The notes under the pieces were generated by a model. The model had not been told where the DNA came from. It did no database searches and was given only the letters and a program-made list of their open reading frames with translations. From Desertivirga brevis (GTDB taxonomy: Bacteria > Bacteroidota > Bacteroidia > Sphingobacteriales > Sphingobacteriaceae), in the NCBI RefSeq assembly GCF_017355835.1, contig NZ_JAFEWF010000008.1, positions 448,076 to 512,075 of the forward strand: a stretch of DNA of 64,000 bases, written 5' to 3'. Positions 19,092 through 29,542 of the stretch are shown in pieces (within the stretch, counting starts at the first letter, position 1; each line of letters starts with the position of its first letter). A program made the position numbers and the translations under genes.

Positions 19092-21998
19092 ATGAAGCAA
19101 TTAAAAATAGGAATAGCACTATGCCTCACTGTCGCAACGGGATTGTCAGGGTTAAGTTCGGCAAAGGCTGCGATCGATATAAAGAGTAAGTCGATTATTA
19201 AAATAAAAAAAGGCCCGAAAGGCTCAGAAATAAAAGAACTTGATTCGCTAGGGGTAAAAAATGACAAAGATTCCCTTGTCCAGGTAGCTTTTAGAAAAAT
19301 TAAAAAGGCTGACTTGCTGGGAGGAGTTTCAGTTGTAAATCTTTCTCAACTTATGGAAAAGAATTATGCAACGTACAGTTTAGAAAACCTTGAAGCCCTG
19401 GCCCCTGGATTTCATGGAAATATTTGGGGAAACAGTAGCTATCTGGTTTTGGTTGATGGAGTTCCACGCGATGCAAACAATATAATGCCTACCGAGATAG
19501 ACCAGATCACGGTGATGAAAGGGATTGGTTCTGTTGCTCTTTACGGAAGCAGGGCAGCTAAAGGGGTGGTTTATATCACTACCAAAAGAGGCGGAAATTA
19601 TGGTCAGAGAGTGAATGTTAGAGCAAATGCGGGTGTAAATGTACCAACAGCCTACCCGGAATATTTGGGATCAGCAGAGTACATGACGCTATACAACGAA
19701 GCACTTCGAAACGATGGGTTAAGCAGTTTATATACTCCCAACGACATCTATAACACTTCTGCCGGTGCTAATCCATACCGTTATCCTAATCTCAATTTCT
19801 ACTCGTCTGATTATTTGAAAGACAGTTATAATCGCTATGATGTAACAACGGAGATCTCAGGTGGTAATGATAAGGCACAATATTATACCAACCTTGGTTA
19901 CTGGTCAAACGGATCCCTGCTAAACTTTGGCGAAGCAGCCGATAATGGAGGAGCTAATAGGTTCAACTTGCGGGGAAATATTGACATGAAGCTTAACCGG
20001 ATCATCAAATTAAATGTAGACGCAACAGCAAGCTTTTATACCGGAAAAGGCGTTAATGCAGATTACTGGGGAAGTGCCGCTACCGTCCGTCCGAACAGGT
20101 TTTCTCCGCTTATTCCAATTAGCATGGTTGAAAATGGTGATGATCCTTCCACGATCTATGTTAATAACAGTAATTATATAATAGACGGAAAATATCTGCT
20201 GGGTGGAACACAATTGGATCAGACAAATGTGTTCGGAACCATCTATGCCGGGGGATCAAATAAAAGTATAAGCCGGCAATTCCAGTTCAACACGGGAGTG
20301 GATTTCGATTTGAATGGATTGCTGCAGGGACTGTCTTTTAAATCAGCTCTAGCCATCGATTATTTAACTTCCTTTACGCAGGGGTACAATAACAATTACG
20401 CTACATATCAAGCTTCCTGGAATAATTATGCTGGTTTTGATCAGATCAGTGCTCTTACTAAATTTGGTGATGATTCTAAAACTGGTATAGAGAACATCAG
20501 TAGCAGTTATTATCGTCAGAATATCGCCTTCTCTGGTCAGTTTGACTATAATCGTTCATTTAATAGAAGACATAATTTTTCTGGTACTTTATTAGGGTAT
20601 GGCTTCCACATTGGAGAATCAGGCAGTTATCATAAAACTAATAATGCAAATCTGGGCCTGCAGTTAGCCTATAACTTTAGTCAGAAATATTACGCTGATT
20701 TCAGTAGTGCATATGTTTATTCAGCCCGGCTACCCGAGAAAAACAGAGGCGCTTTTTCGCCTACTATAAGCCTTGGTTGGAGATTAAGTGAGGAAAGCTT
20801 CCTTAAAGATAACTCCGCAATTGATAACCTGAAACTTACAGCCTCTGCAGGTATTTTAAACACCGATCTGGATATAACAAATTACTATTTATATCAGGGT
20901 TATTATACCTATAACGACGCCGCCTGGTACAGCTGGAAAGATGGGCAGTTGGTTCATAGTTTTGATAGAAGACGGGGTAATAATTTTGACATGACTTTTC
21001 CGCAAAGAAGGGAGATTAACTTTGGCCTGGAGGGTTCCTTTTTCAACAATTCCATATCATTTTCTGGAAATGCGTTTTTCAGTCAAACGAAGGGGAACAT
21101 TGTTCAGCCTACTTCACTTTATCCTAATTATTTTTCAACTGGTTTTCCTGTCTATTCAGATATCCCTTTTGTAAATTATGATAACGACCAGCGCAAAGGC
21201 TTTGATCTTGGTTTGAATTTCAATAAGAAGCTGGGACAGACGAACTGGAGCCTTGGTTTGAACGGTACTTACTATCAAACTGAAGCAAGAGTAAGAGCTT
21301 CAGATAACCAATTTGTGGATGAATATCAACTCAGAGTAGGAAGACCTCTCGACGCTATATTTGGACTGCAAAGCGCGGGGCTCTTCATGGATGCTTCAGA
21401 TATTGCCAACTCTCCAAGCCAATCCACTTTAGCTTCAGGTGGCGTTAAACCAGGCGATATTAAATATAAAGATCAGAATAATGATGGTATTGTAGATACA
21501 CGCGACGAAGTTTACCTTGGAAGGGGAGGATGGTCTGGCTCACCTTTAACTTTAGGCCTAAACCTTACTGCAAAATGGAAAAACCTTACATTTTTTGCCC
21601 TTGGAACAGGACGGTTTGGAGCTTTTGCAATGAAAAACAATTCTTATTTCTGGGTCGACGGACAGGACAAATATTCAGCTGTGGTGCGCAATCGCTGGAC
21701 CGAGGACACAAAAAGCACAGCCACTTTCCCAAGGCTTACTACCGGTACCAGTGATAACAATTATCGTAACTCAGATTTTTGGTTATACAGCACAGACAGA
21801 TTTGACCTTGCAAAGGTGCAGGTTTCTTATCAATTCCCCGCCCGCTTATTAGGTAAGGGATTTATCAGGGAATTTGGAGCCTACGTAAACGGGTTTAATT
21901 TGCTGACTGTAGCAAAAGAAAGAGAAATTATGGAACTAAATATCGGCTCCGCTCCACAGACCAGATTTTACAATTTGGGCGTGAAAGCCATGTTTTAA
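19092..21998 (+). CDS. xusC: SusC-like TonB-linked transporter XusC
   Basis: This encodes 968 residues from the ATG at 19092, where a signal peptide begins (MKQLKIGIALCLTVATGLSG). An earlier in-frame ATG at 19056 overlaps xusB and has no signal sequence. Unlike XusA it lacks the N-terminal carboxypeptidase-regulatory domain. The signal is followed by a Lys-rich stretch of about 80 residues and then directly by the plug (LVLVDGVPRDANN, GSVALYGSRAAKGVVYITT). The barrel is complete. It is the second SusC of the tandem pair. The missing Ig-like domain suggests a different interaction with TonB or other partners, which is inference. Confidence 0.9.
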   Translation: MKQLKIGIALCLTVATGLSGLSSAKAAIDIKSKSIIKIKKGPKGSEIKELDSLGVKNDKDSLVQVAFRKIKKADLLGGVSVVNLSQLMEKNYATYSLENLEALAPGFHGNIWGNSSYLVLVDGVPRDANNIMPTEIDQITVMKGIGSVALYGSRAAKGVVYITTKRGGNYGQRVNVRANAGVNVPTAYPEYLGSAEYMTLYNEALRNDGLSSLYTPNDIYNTSAGANPYRYPNLNFYSSDYLKDSYNRYDVTTEISGGNDKAQYYTNLGYWSNGSLLNFGEAADNGGANRFNLRGNIDMKLNRIIKLNVDATASFYTGKGVNADYWGSAATVRPNRFSPLIPISMVENGDDPSTIYVNNSNYIIDGKYLLGGTQLDQTNVFGTIYAGGSNKSISRQFQFNTGVDFDLNGLLQGLSFKSALAIDYLTSFTQGYNNNYATYQASWNNYAGFDQISALTKFGDDSKTGIENISSSYYRQNIAFSGQFDYNRSFNRRHNFSGTLLGYGFHIGESGSYHKTNNANLGLQLAYNFSQKYYADFSSAYVYSARLPEKNRGAFSPTISLGWRLSEESFLKDNSAIDNLKLTASAGILNTDLDITNYYLYQGYYTYNDAAWYSWKDGQLVHSFDRRRGNNFDMTFPQRREINFGLEGSFFNNSISFSGNAFFSQTKGNIVQPTSLYPNYFSTGFPVYSDIPFVNYDNDQRKGFDLGLNFNKKLGQTNWSLGLNGTYYQTEARVRASDNQFVDEYQLRVGRPLDAIFGLQSAGLFMDASDIANSPSQSTLASGGVKPGDIKYKDQNNDGIVDTRDEVYLGRGGWSGSPLTLGLNLTAKWKNLTFFALGTGRFGAFAMKNNSYFWVDGQDKYSAVVRNRWTEDTKSTATFPRLTTGTSDNNYRNSDFWLYSTDRFDLAKVQVSYQFPARLLGKGFIREFGAYVNGFNLLTVAKEREIMELNIGSAPQTRFYNLGVKAMF

Positions 21999-22029
21999 TT
22001 GAGGGATCGATAAACTAAATTTTATTTAA

Positions 22030-23793
22030 ATGAAAAAGATATTATTAATCTGCTTATCAATCGTAGTGTTGTTTAGCAGCTGTGAGGATATGTTCGAGCC
22101 AGAGATTGAAAACAACCTGGAGCTGCAAAACGCTTATACCAATGCAACATATGCTCAGGGCCTTTTATTAAATGGGTATACACGTATTCCAACAAATTCA
22201 TGGTCGTTTAATGAAGTAGCTACCGATGATGCAGTTACAAATGACCGTAACAGTGGATTTCTCAAAGCGGCTACCGGGCAGTGGACCTCTATGAACAACC
22301 CCTTCGATCAGTGGCGAAATAGCAGGTCTGCCATTCAGTACCTTAACCAGTTTTTCGCCGTAACCGACAGCGTTACCTGGGCAGTAGATCCTGTCATAAG
22401 CAAAATGTTCAACGACAGGATGAAGGGCGAGGCTTATGGATTAAGAGCTCTATTTATGTTTTATCTACTACAGAGCCATGCTGGTAAGGCAGCTAACGGA
22501 GAATTACTTGGAGTTCCGCTATTGCTACAGCATGAGACAGTGACGTCCGACTTCAATCAACCTCGTGCCACTTTTGAAGCTTGCTTGCAACAGTTATATT
22601 CAGATTTAAATAAAGCCGAAGAGCTATTGCCTGTCGATTATACAGATAATAGTCCCGTACCCGCAAAATATGCAGGCGTAAATCCTGATAATTATCACCG
22701 GGTTTTCGGGGCAAGTTTCATGGGCCGTATGACGGGGCGTATAGCGAAAGCAATCAGAGCAAAGGCAGCTTTATTGGCTGCAAGTCCAGCCTTCAATAGC
22801 GGAGCTTCTAAATGGGAAGCCGCAGCAAATTATGCGGCAGAGGTGATCGACCTAGGTGGCGGATTATCTAATTTAACGAGAGGAGATAGCAATAATGACC
22901 TTCAATGGTATACTACAACGGGAGGTATTGATGCGCTTGCTGCCGGTGCGAATTCCCCTGATATTTTATGGAGGGGAAATGTGGGTACAAGCAACGATCT
23001 GGAAAGGAACAACTTTCCCCCAACTTTAAATGGTAGCGGAAGGGTTAATCCAACTCAAAACCTCGTTGATGCTTTCCCTATGGCTAACGGTTATCCCATT
23101 TCTGATCTGGCAAACTCCGGGTTTAATGCTGGTACTCCATATACCGGGCGCGACCCACGATTAAACCTTTTTATTCTTGTAAACGGCAGCACTGCCGGGA
23201 CTTCGAATTCGGTAATAAACACTTCAGCCACTAGCCCCACCAATGACGGTTTAAATAAAGTTGAAACATCAACAAGAACTGGTTATTACTTGAGAAAGCT
23301 TTTAAGGCAGGATGTAAACCTCAACCCTTCATCTACCACAACTCAAAAGCACTTTAGCCCTCATATCCGGTATACAGAAATGTACCTTGCATATGCTGAG
23401 GCTGCTAATGAAGCATGGGGGCCTTTGGCCACCGGAGAACATACTTATTCTGCTTACGATGTGATTAAAGCCCTCCGTAGGCGAGCAGGAGTAGGAACTT
23501 CTAATGGCGATCCCTATTTGGAATCAATAAAGGCTGATAAAGATGCGATGAGAAACTTAATCAGGAACGAAAGAAGACTAGAACTATGTTTTGAGGGTTT
23601 CCGATTCTGGGATTTGCGAAGATGGAACAGCAATCTGAATGAAACAGCGAAAGGGATTAGTATTTCAGGTTCAAATTACTCCATCATTAATGTGGAAAAC
23701 AGGTCCTATGATAACTACATGATTTATGGTCCAATTCCTTATACCGAAACGGTTAAATATACTAATCTATTACAAAATGCCGGCTGGCAATAA
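22030..23793 (+). CDS. xusD: SusD-like lipoprotein XusD
   Basis: This 587-residue SusD/RagB-family lipoprotein has a lipobox (VVLFSSC). Diagnostic segments are MKGEAYGLRALFMFYLLQSH and the C-terminal RNERRLELCFEGFRFWDLRR. It partners XusC, whose stop lies 31 bases upstream. The two SusC/SusD pairs in tandem are the hallmark of the xylan Xus core. Having two pairs probably lets the cell import different chain lengths or decorations; this is inferred from family knowledge. Confidence 0.92.
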   Translation: MKKILLICLSIVVLFSSCEDMFEPEIENNLELQNAYTNATYAQGLLLNGYTRIPTNSWSFNEVATDDAVTNDRNSGFLKAATGQWTSMNNPFDQWRNSRSAIQYLNQFFAVTDSVTWAVDPVISKMFNDRMKGEAYGLRALFMFYLLQSHAGKAANGELLGVPLLLQHETVTSDFNQPRATFEACLQQLYSDLNKAEELLPVDYTDNSPVPAKYAGVNPDNYHRVFGASFMGRMTGRIAKAIRAKAALLAASPAFNSGASKWEAAANYAAEVIDLGGGLSNLTRGDSNNDLQWYTTTGGIDALAAGANSPDILWRGNVGTSNDLERNNFPPTLNGSGRVNPTQNLVDAFPMANGYPISDLANSGFNAGTPYTGRDPRLNLFILVNGSTAGTSNSVINTSATSPTNDGLNKVETSTRTGYYLRKLLRQDVNLNPSSTTTQKHFSPHIRYTEMYLAYAEAANEAWGPLATGEHTYSAYDVIKALRRRAGVGTSNGDPYLESIKADKDAMRNLIRNERRLELCFEGFRFWDLRRWNSNLNETAKGISISGSNYSIINVENRSYDNYMIYGPIPYTETVKYTNLLQNAGWQ

Positions 23794-23831
23794 TTACGGT
23801 ATTAAACACTATTGATTTTAAGAAAGAAAAA

Positions 23832-24803
23832 ATGAAGAAGATATTATTAATGGTACTGATAGCATCCGTTTGTTTAAGTTCTTGTAAGAACGGTGACTGG
23901 GAGTTTGATGATTATGAGTTTCAATCGGTTTATTTCGCCTACCAGGGGCCTGTAAGAACTATAACACTAGGTGAGGATGTCTTCGACACCTCCCTGGATA
24001 ATGAGCATAAGTTTGAAATTTTTGCAACAATGGGAGGAGTATACTCTAACAAATCTGATGTAACAGTTGGCGTTCAGATTGACAATTCACTTGCCGCTAA
24101 TAAAGCTTTCAATACGGGTGGCGATATTGTTGCAATGCCATCAAGTTACTACCGCCTTACGTCTAATCAAATTATTATTCCTAAGGGTAAAATAGCGGGA
24201 GGGGTGCAGGTAGAATTATCTGATGCTTTTTTTGCTGATCCTCTTTCTTTAAAAAATACTTATGTGATTCCGGTGCGAATGACCAATGTTCAAAATGCAG
24301 ACTCAATAGTAGCGGGTAAAAATTATGTATTATATGCCGTGAAATATATTAATCCATGGCATGCAAACTATCTAAGAAGAGGAAAGGATGTAGTAACCGG
24401 AAAAAATGGAAATACATCACTGAATAAAACGATCGTAAGACATAAGCAATACGTAGAAGACGACGAAGTTTCGGGACTAAAGACAAATTCTCTTGCCGTT
24501 GCCGAGTTCCCTGTTATTTTCAAGGATCAGAATAACCAAAATATCACTTGTAAGCTTCAATTGAATTTCGATAATAACGGAAATTGTTCCATTACTAATG
24601 GTGGAGATAATAGTTTCACAGCATCCGGAAGTGGGAAGTTTGTGAAGAAGGGCGAGAAGAACAGTTGGGGAGCTAAAGACCGGGATGCTCTATATCTAAA
24701 TTACCAGGTAGATCTAGCCTCCATGCATGTTGTTTCAACAGATACGCTGGTTGTACGCGATCGTGGGGTAAAGATGGAAACTTTTACTCCTGTAAGCAAA
24801 TAG
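23832..24803 (+). CDS. xusE: XusE-like surface glycan-binding lipoprotein
   Basis: This 323-residue lipoprotein has a lipobox (VCLSSC). The N-terminal half resembles DUF1735 (an Ig-like fold with FEIFATMGGVYSNKSDVTVG) and the C-terminal part resembles DUF5627. XusE homologues sit between the second SusD and the GH10 xylanase and are thought to be surface glycan-binding proteins. The C-terminal 75 residues are close to the fragment at 1-267, so the genome holds at least two copies in the same local order. The gene is 38 bases after xusD and 23 bases before the xylanase, consistent with one operon. Confidence 0.88.
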   Translation: MKKILLMVLIASVCLSSCKNGDWEFDDYEFQSVYFAYQGPVRTITLGEDVFDTSLDNEHKFEIFATMGGVYSNKSDVTVGVQIDNSLAANKAFNTGGDIVAMPSSYYRLTSNQIIIPKGKIAGGVQVELSDAFFADPLSLKNTYVIPVRMTNVQNADSIVAGKNYVLYAVKYINPWHANYLRRGKDVVTGKNGNTSLNKTIVRHKQYVEDDEVSGLKTNSLAVAEFPVIFKDQNNQNITCKLQLNFDNNGNCSITNGGDNSFTASGSGKFVKKGEKNSWGAKDRDALYLNYQVDLASMHVVSTDTLVVRDRGVKMETFTPVSK

Positions 24804-24826
24804 TTTAAGCTTTAAAAGATATTAGA

Positions 24827-26965
24827 ATGAAGAATATAAATATATTGGCACTAAGCCTCGCTGCCTCAGCGCTGATGACTTCTTGTACAAAAAGTGAGCT
24901 TCTTGATTATCATGTCGATAAACCTGCAAGTTTCGCCCAGCAGGAGCTAATTGACGCATACCAACCATTGAAAACTTATATGAAAGCCGACCCGGCCTCT
25001 AACTTCAAACTTGGTGTTGCCTTGTCTCTTTCAGAGTATGTTAACAAAGGCGTGAAGTATAGACTAGCTAATACCAACTTCAATGAAATTGTTCTGGGGT
25101 ATGAAATGAAACATGGAGCGGTAGTTCAGGCGGACGGAAAATTATCCCTTGATAACGTAAAAACCCTGCTGGAGACTGCAAAAAACGCAGGGATGGCGGT
25201 TTATGGACATACGCTTACGTGGCATGCAAATCAGAATGCTACCTATTTAAATAAACTTATTGCACCACTAATAATTCCCGGCCAAAGTACGCCTACCTGG
25301 GACCCTGTTATCGAAGCAAATTTTGAGACAGATAACAATTCAAATTACGAGTCAAATGCAAATGCAAAACTTTCTTTTACCCCTGCAGGGCAAGGCGAAG
25401 GGGGAACGGGAAGAGCATTGAAGATAACGAATGACGTGGTTCGAGCAAACGACTGGGATGCGCAGTTTTTTATTAAATTCAGTCCTGTGGTAGCTGTAGG
25501 GGAACAATATGAGTTAAGTATGGATGTAAAGGCTGACGCAGATGTAGATTTCCCAACTCAGGCGCATATTGTTCCTTATTCTTATAAATTTTATGACTTT
25601 TTTGGAAGTATTCCCGCTAAAACTACCTGGTCAAAATACACTAAAACTATTACAGTCACCCAGGACATGGCTGCGAGTGGAGCTATCGCATTTAATTTAG
25701 GTAAAAATGCGACAAGTTATTATTTTGATAATATTTCTTTGAAAAAGTATAATGCCAAAGGCAGTGGGAATGCAGGCTATTCGTTCTTTTTTACAAATCC
25801 ATCGGCCAAAAACTTTTGGGATGCTCAGGTTGCTTATGATTTCCCCGCTTTACAAAACAACAAAGAGTATACTTTAAAGATTGTGGCAAAGGGAAGTGTT
25901 GAAGGTGCTATACGTGCAGAGTTACAGTCCTCGTCGGATTATTCTTCAAACTCTTTTGGAACCCTTAGTTTAGGCAATGCATGGAAAGAGTATGAACTGA
26001 AAGTTACTACTTCAAAGGCTGATCGTAATAGGTTCATTATTAGTTTCGGCGATTATGCTGGGACTGTTAATATAGACAACGTAAAATTAACTGCAAGTGG
26101 AAGTACTGAAAATCTAATCGCTACTTCTGATTTCGAATCAGGAGTAGGTAGCTGGGGTGGTTGGGGTAACGGATCAACTCGTGGTCTCTCAGCTCAAGGC
26201 CAGGGTTTTGGTGGTGCACTTGATCAGATCATTGAAAAAACACCTGCAGAAAAGAAAACAATAATCACCAACGCTCTGAACCAATTTATTTCGGGGATGG
26301 TTGATACCTGCAAATATTATGTTAAAGCCTGGGATGTTGTCAATGAGCCCATGGATGATGGCCGTCCATCCGAATTAAAAACGGGCGTGGGTAAAAAGCT
26401 CGCGGAAGATGAGTTTTACTGGCAGGATTACATGGGTAAAGATTATGCAGTGGAAGCATTTAAGATAGCTCGTCAACATGCCAATCAAGGAGATAAGCTT
26501 TTTATTAATGATTATAATCTGGAATATAGTATTCCCAAATGCCGTGGCCTGATTGAATATGTGAAATATATAGAAAGTAAAGGTGCCGTTGTAGACGGTA
26601 TAGGAACTCAAATGCACATTGATATCAATACTGACAAGGCCAAAATTGCCGAGATGTTTACTTTACTCGCTGCTACTGGGAAGTTGATCAAGGTGTCAGA
26701 ATTAGATTTAGGTTTGGGCAATGTTAAAACGCCTGAGGCTACAGAAGCGCAGTATAAGGCGCAGTTAGACATGTATAAATATGTAATTGAGAAATATTTC
26801 GAGCTTGTACCGAAAGCTCAGAGATATGGAATTACGATCTGGAGCCCTACAGATAGTCCTGCAAGCTCAAGTTGGAGAGCAGGAGAACCAATTGGCCTTT
26901 GGACAGAAGGTTTTACACGCAAACCAGCTTACATGGGTGTTGCCGACGCTCTAAAAGACAAATAA
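24827..26965 (+). CDS. xyn10: GH10 endo-1,4-beta-xylanase with inserted CBMs
   Basis: This 712-residue surface lipoprotein (lipobox LMTSC) should cleave the xylan backbone. The GH10 barrel is split. The first strands (GHTLTWHANQN near residue 130) are followed by about 300 residues holding two beta-sandwich carbohydrate-binding modules (about 165-310 and 315-425). The rest of the barrel comes after them. Catalytic residues are present: acid/base Glu507 in WDVVNEP and nucleophile Glu625 in KVSELDL. NDYN, GTQMH and the late Trp of ITIWSP are also intact. CBM insertion inside GH10 is known from xylanases of gut Bacteroidota encoded in Xus clusters. It is the last gene of the operon and is followed by a strong terminator. 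Confidence 0.95.
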   Translation: MKNINILALSLAASALMTSCTKSELLDYHVDKPASFAQQELIDAYQPLKTYMKADPASNFKLGVALSLSEYVNKGVKYRLANTNFNEIVLGYEMKHGAVVQADGKLSLDNVKTLLETAKNAGMAVYGHTLTWHANQNATYLNKLIAPLIIPGQSTPTWDPVIEANFETDNNSNYESNANAKLSFTPAGQGEGGTGRALKITNDVVRANDWDAQFFIKFSPVVAVGEQYELSMDVKADADVDFPTQAHIVPYSYKFYDFFGSIPAKTTWSKYTKTITVTQDMAASGAIAFNLGKNATSYYFDNISLKKYNAKGSGNAGYSFFFTNPSAKNFWDAQVAYDFPALQNNKEYTLKIVAKGSVEGAIRAELQSSSDYSSNSFGTLSLGNAWKEYELKVTTSKADRNRFIISFGDYAGTVNIDNVKLTASGSTENLIATSDFESGVGSWGGWGNGSTRGLSAQGQGFGGALDQIIEKTPAEKKTIITNALNQFISGMVDTCKYYVKAWDVVNEPMDDGRPSELKTGVGKKLAEDEFYWQDYMGKDYAVEAFKIARQHANQGDKLFINDYNLEYSIPKCRGLIEYVKYIESKGAVVDGIGTQMHIDINTDKAKIAEMFTLLAATGKLIKVSELDLGLGNVKTPEATEAQYKAQLDMYKYVIEKYFELVPKAQRYGITIWSPTDSPASSSWRAGEPIGLWTEGFTRKPAYMGVADALKDK

Positions 26966-26981
26966 TAATTACTGATCTTTT

Positions 26982-27026
26982 AACCAGGAGTGATTCTTTT
27001 AAGAGAATAACTCCTGGTTTTTTTTA
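26982..27026 (+). terminator. Rho-independent terminator of the xus-xyn10 operon
   Basis: A long hairpin, AACCAGGAGT paired with ACTCCTGGTT, has an inner ATTCT/AGAAT pairing and is followed by eight or more T residues. It starts 17 bases after the xylanase stop codon. Confidence 0.9.
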
Positions 27027-27128
27027 TCAGGAAATTTTATAAATATTTCTCCAACAGCTGCCATTGCTTGTATTTAATGCTCTGCCATCTCTCCAGCTAA
27101 ATAGAAATTTTTCTTCCTTATATTAGTT

Positions 27129-27257
27129 CTAATGATTTTTATTACGTAACAACTCCTGGAAAGGAACCTCTGCTTGTCCTGTTGAAGGAGCCGAAAATGT
27201 AACTCCCGCCTTCTCAAATGCACGAATTAATCGGATCTGAATTTGCTTGTTGTGTAA
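27129..27257 (-). pseudogene. Possible coding remnant of an unknown gene
   Basis: On the minus strand an open stretch of 42 residues ends in TAG at 27131-27129 and contains RLIRAFEKAGVTFSAP. It has no start codon, and a stop lies just upstream in frame. The amphipathic helix followed by a short strand looks protein-like, but I cannot name the family. It may be the tail of a decayed gene or simply chance. The rest of 27027-27391 shows no gene. Confidence 0.22.
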
Positions 27258-27391
27258 TTAAGTGCATTTGCTTAGGTAGGAGGGTAACTGCAGAGACTAT
27301 GGACCTTGTTAAATTTTCGATAAATTAGATTGGAGCAGCTCAGATGGAGAATGATCCTGCATCTTCCTCTGAGCTTAAGCTTTAGAAGGCC

Positions 27392-28515
<1,124 letters not shown>

Positions 28516-28694
28516 CTAGTTAAAAGAACTAAAGTAAGGCAGGCTCAATAGCAACAATGCTAAAATTGTTCAGTCTTCTAGCAGGAATGTTCAAGGATCT
28601 ATCCCGGAGGGTAGATTCACCCGGCATTGGTAAGTAAGAATAATTGCAATAAGGGTGTGTTGCCCAGGTCTAAAATAGTGCTAATGCTGATAAA

Positions 28695-29519
28695 CTAACG
28701 TTTTGAGGATGTAGGAAGAGAATAATTCTTGCAAAACTTCCAGATCTCCTCACTCGTATGTACTCCATTTACTACGTCATTAGAAATCCAATGGCCTTTT
28801 CCCTTCAATGTTAATAATGCCATTGCAACTCCATTTTCTCCGGCATTCCAGTAAGTTTTACTAGCTATTGAATTAGGATTACTAGCAGGGTAGGGGTTGG
28901 TAATAATGGGTGTTTCAGAGCAACCATTTCTGATTCGCCAGGCATTCATGCAAACTTCTACTCCGCTGTAGCTTACAACATCATCAGTAGTTCCATGAGT
29001 GTGAATAATTGGTACTGGTCGGGCACTGTCTGTATTTTGGCCCCTGAGCGGATAACCGCTAATAGGAGCAAAGGCTGCAATTTTATCAGAAATGCGATTT
29101 GCCGCAAAGTAAGTCATCATACCGCCCATCGAAAAGCCTGAAAGATAAACCCTGTTACGATCGATTTTGTACCGGGCAGCCATGTTGTCAATAATTGAAA
29201 GAATGAAATCAAGGTCCGTTGAACCTGAGATATCCCATCTTTTATTAATCCCATCGGGAAATACTACAGCAAAACCAGCCGTATCCGCCACCTGTTCCCA
29301 TTTGGCCTGTGCCTTTTGATAAGCTGCGTCTTGGTTAAAACCATGCATTGAAATAATTAAGGGTCGTTTAGCTGGAAGATTTGCTGGTGCATGTACAAGA
29401 AAGTGGCGTGTTACGCCACCCACCTGAATTTCTTCAGCTTTCACCGCAAGTGTTAAAAATACCAGACAACATATAACAGAGAAAAGCTTTCTTATGGATT
29501 TTGATGATATAATTTTCAT
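28695..29519 (-). CDS. Secreted LpqC/PHB-depolymerase-like esterase (CE1)
   Basis: This 274-residue alpha/beta hydrolase has a signal peptide (about 1-28). Motifs visible are the oxyanion-hole HGFNQD, the nucleophile elbow SGFSMGGMM, Asp in HGTTDDVV and the catalytic His in KGKGHW. Related enzymes, annotated as polyhydroxybutyrate depolymerases, often act as feruloyl or acetylxylan esterases when they sit in polysaccharide loci. Here the gene lies 23 bases after the GH127-family gene and before a second esterase, so removal of xylan esters is the likely role. The exact substrate cannot be told from sequence. Confidence 0.88.
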   Translation of the reverse strand: MKIISSKSIRKLFSVICCLVFLTLAVKAEEIQVGGVTRHFLVHAPANLPAKRPLIISMHGFNQDAAYQKAQAKWEQVADTAGFAVVFPDGINKRWDISGSTDLDFILSIIDNMAARYKIDRNRVYLSGFSMGGMMTYFAANRISDKIAAFAPISGYPLRGQNTDSARPVPIIHTHGTTDDVVSYSGVEVCMNAWRIRNGCSETPIITNPYPASNPNSIASKTYWNAGENGVAMALLTLKGKGHWISNDVVNGVHTSEEIWKFCKNYSLPTSSKR

Positions 29520-29542
29520 TATATGCTTTATAATAGGTCTAA

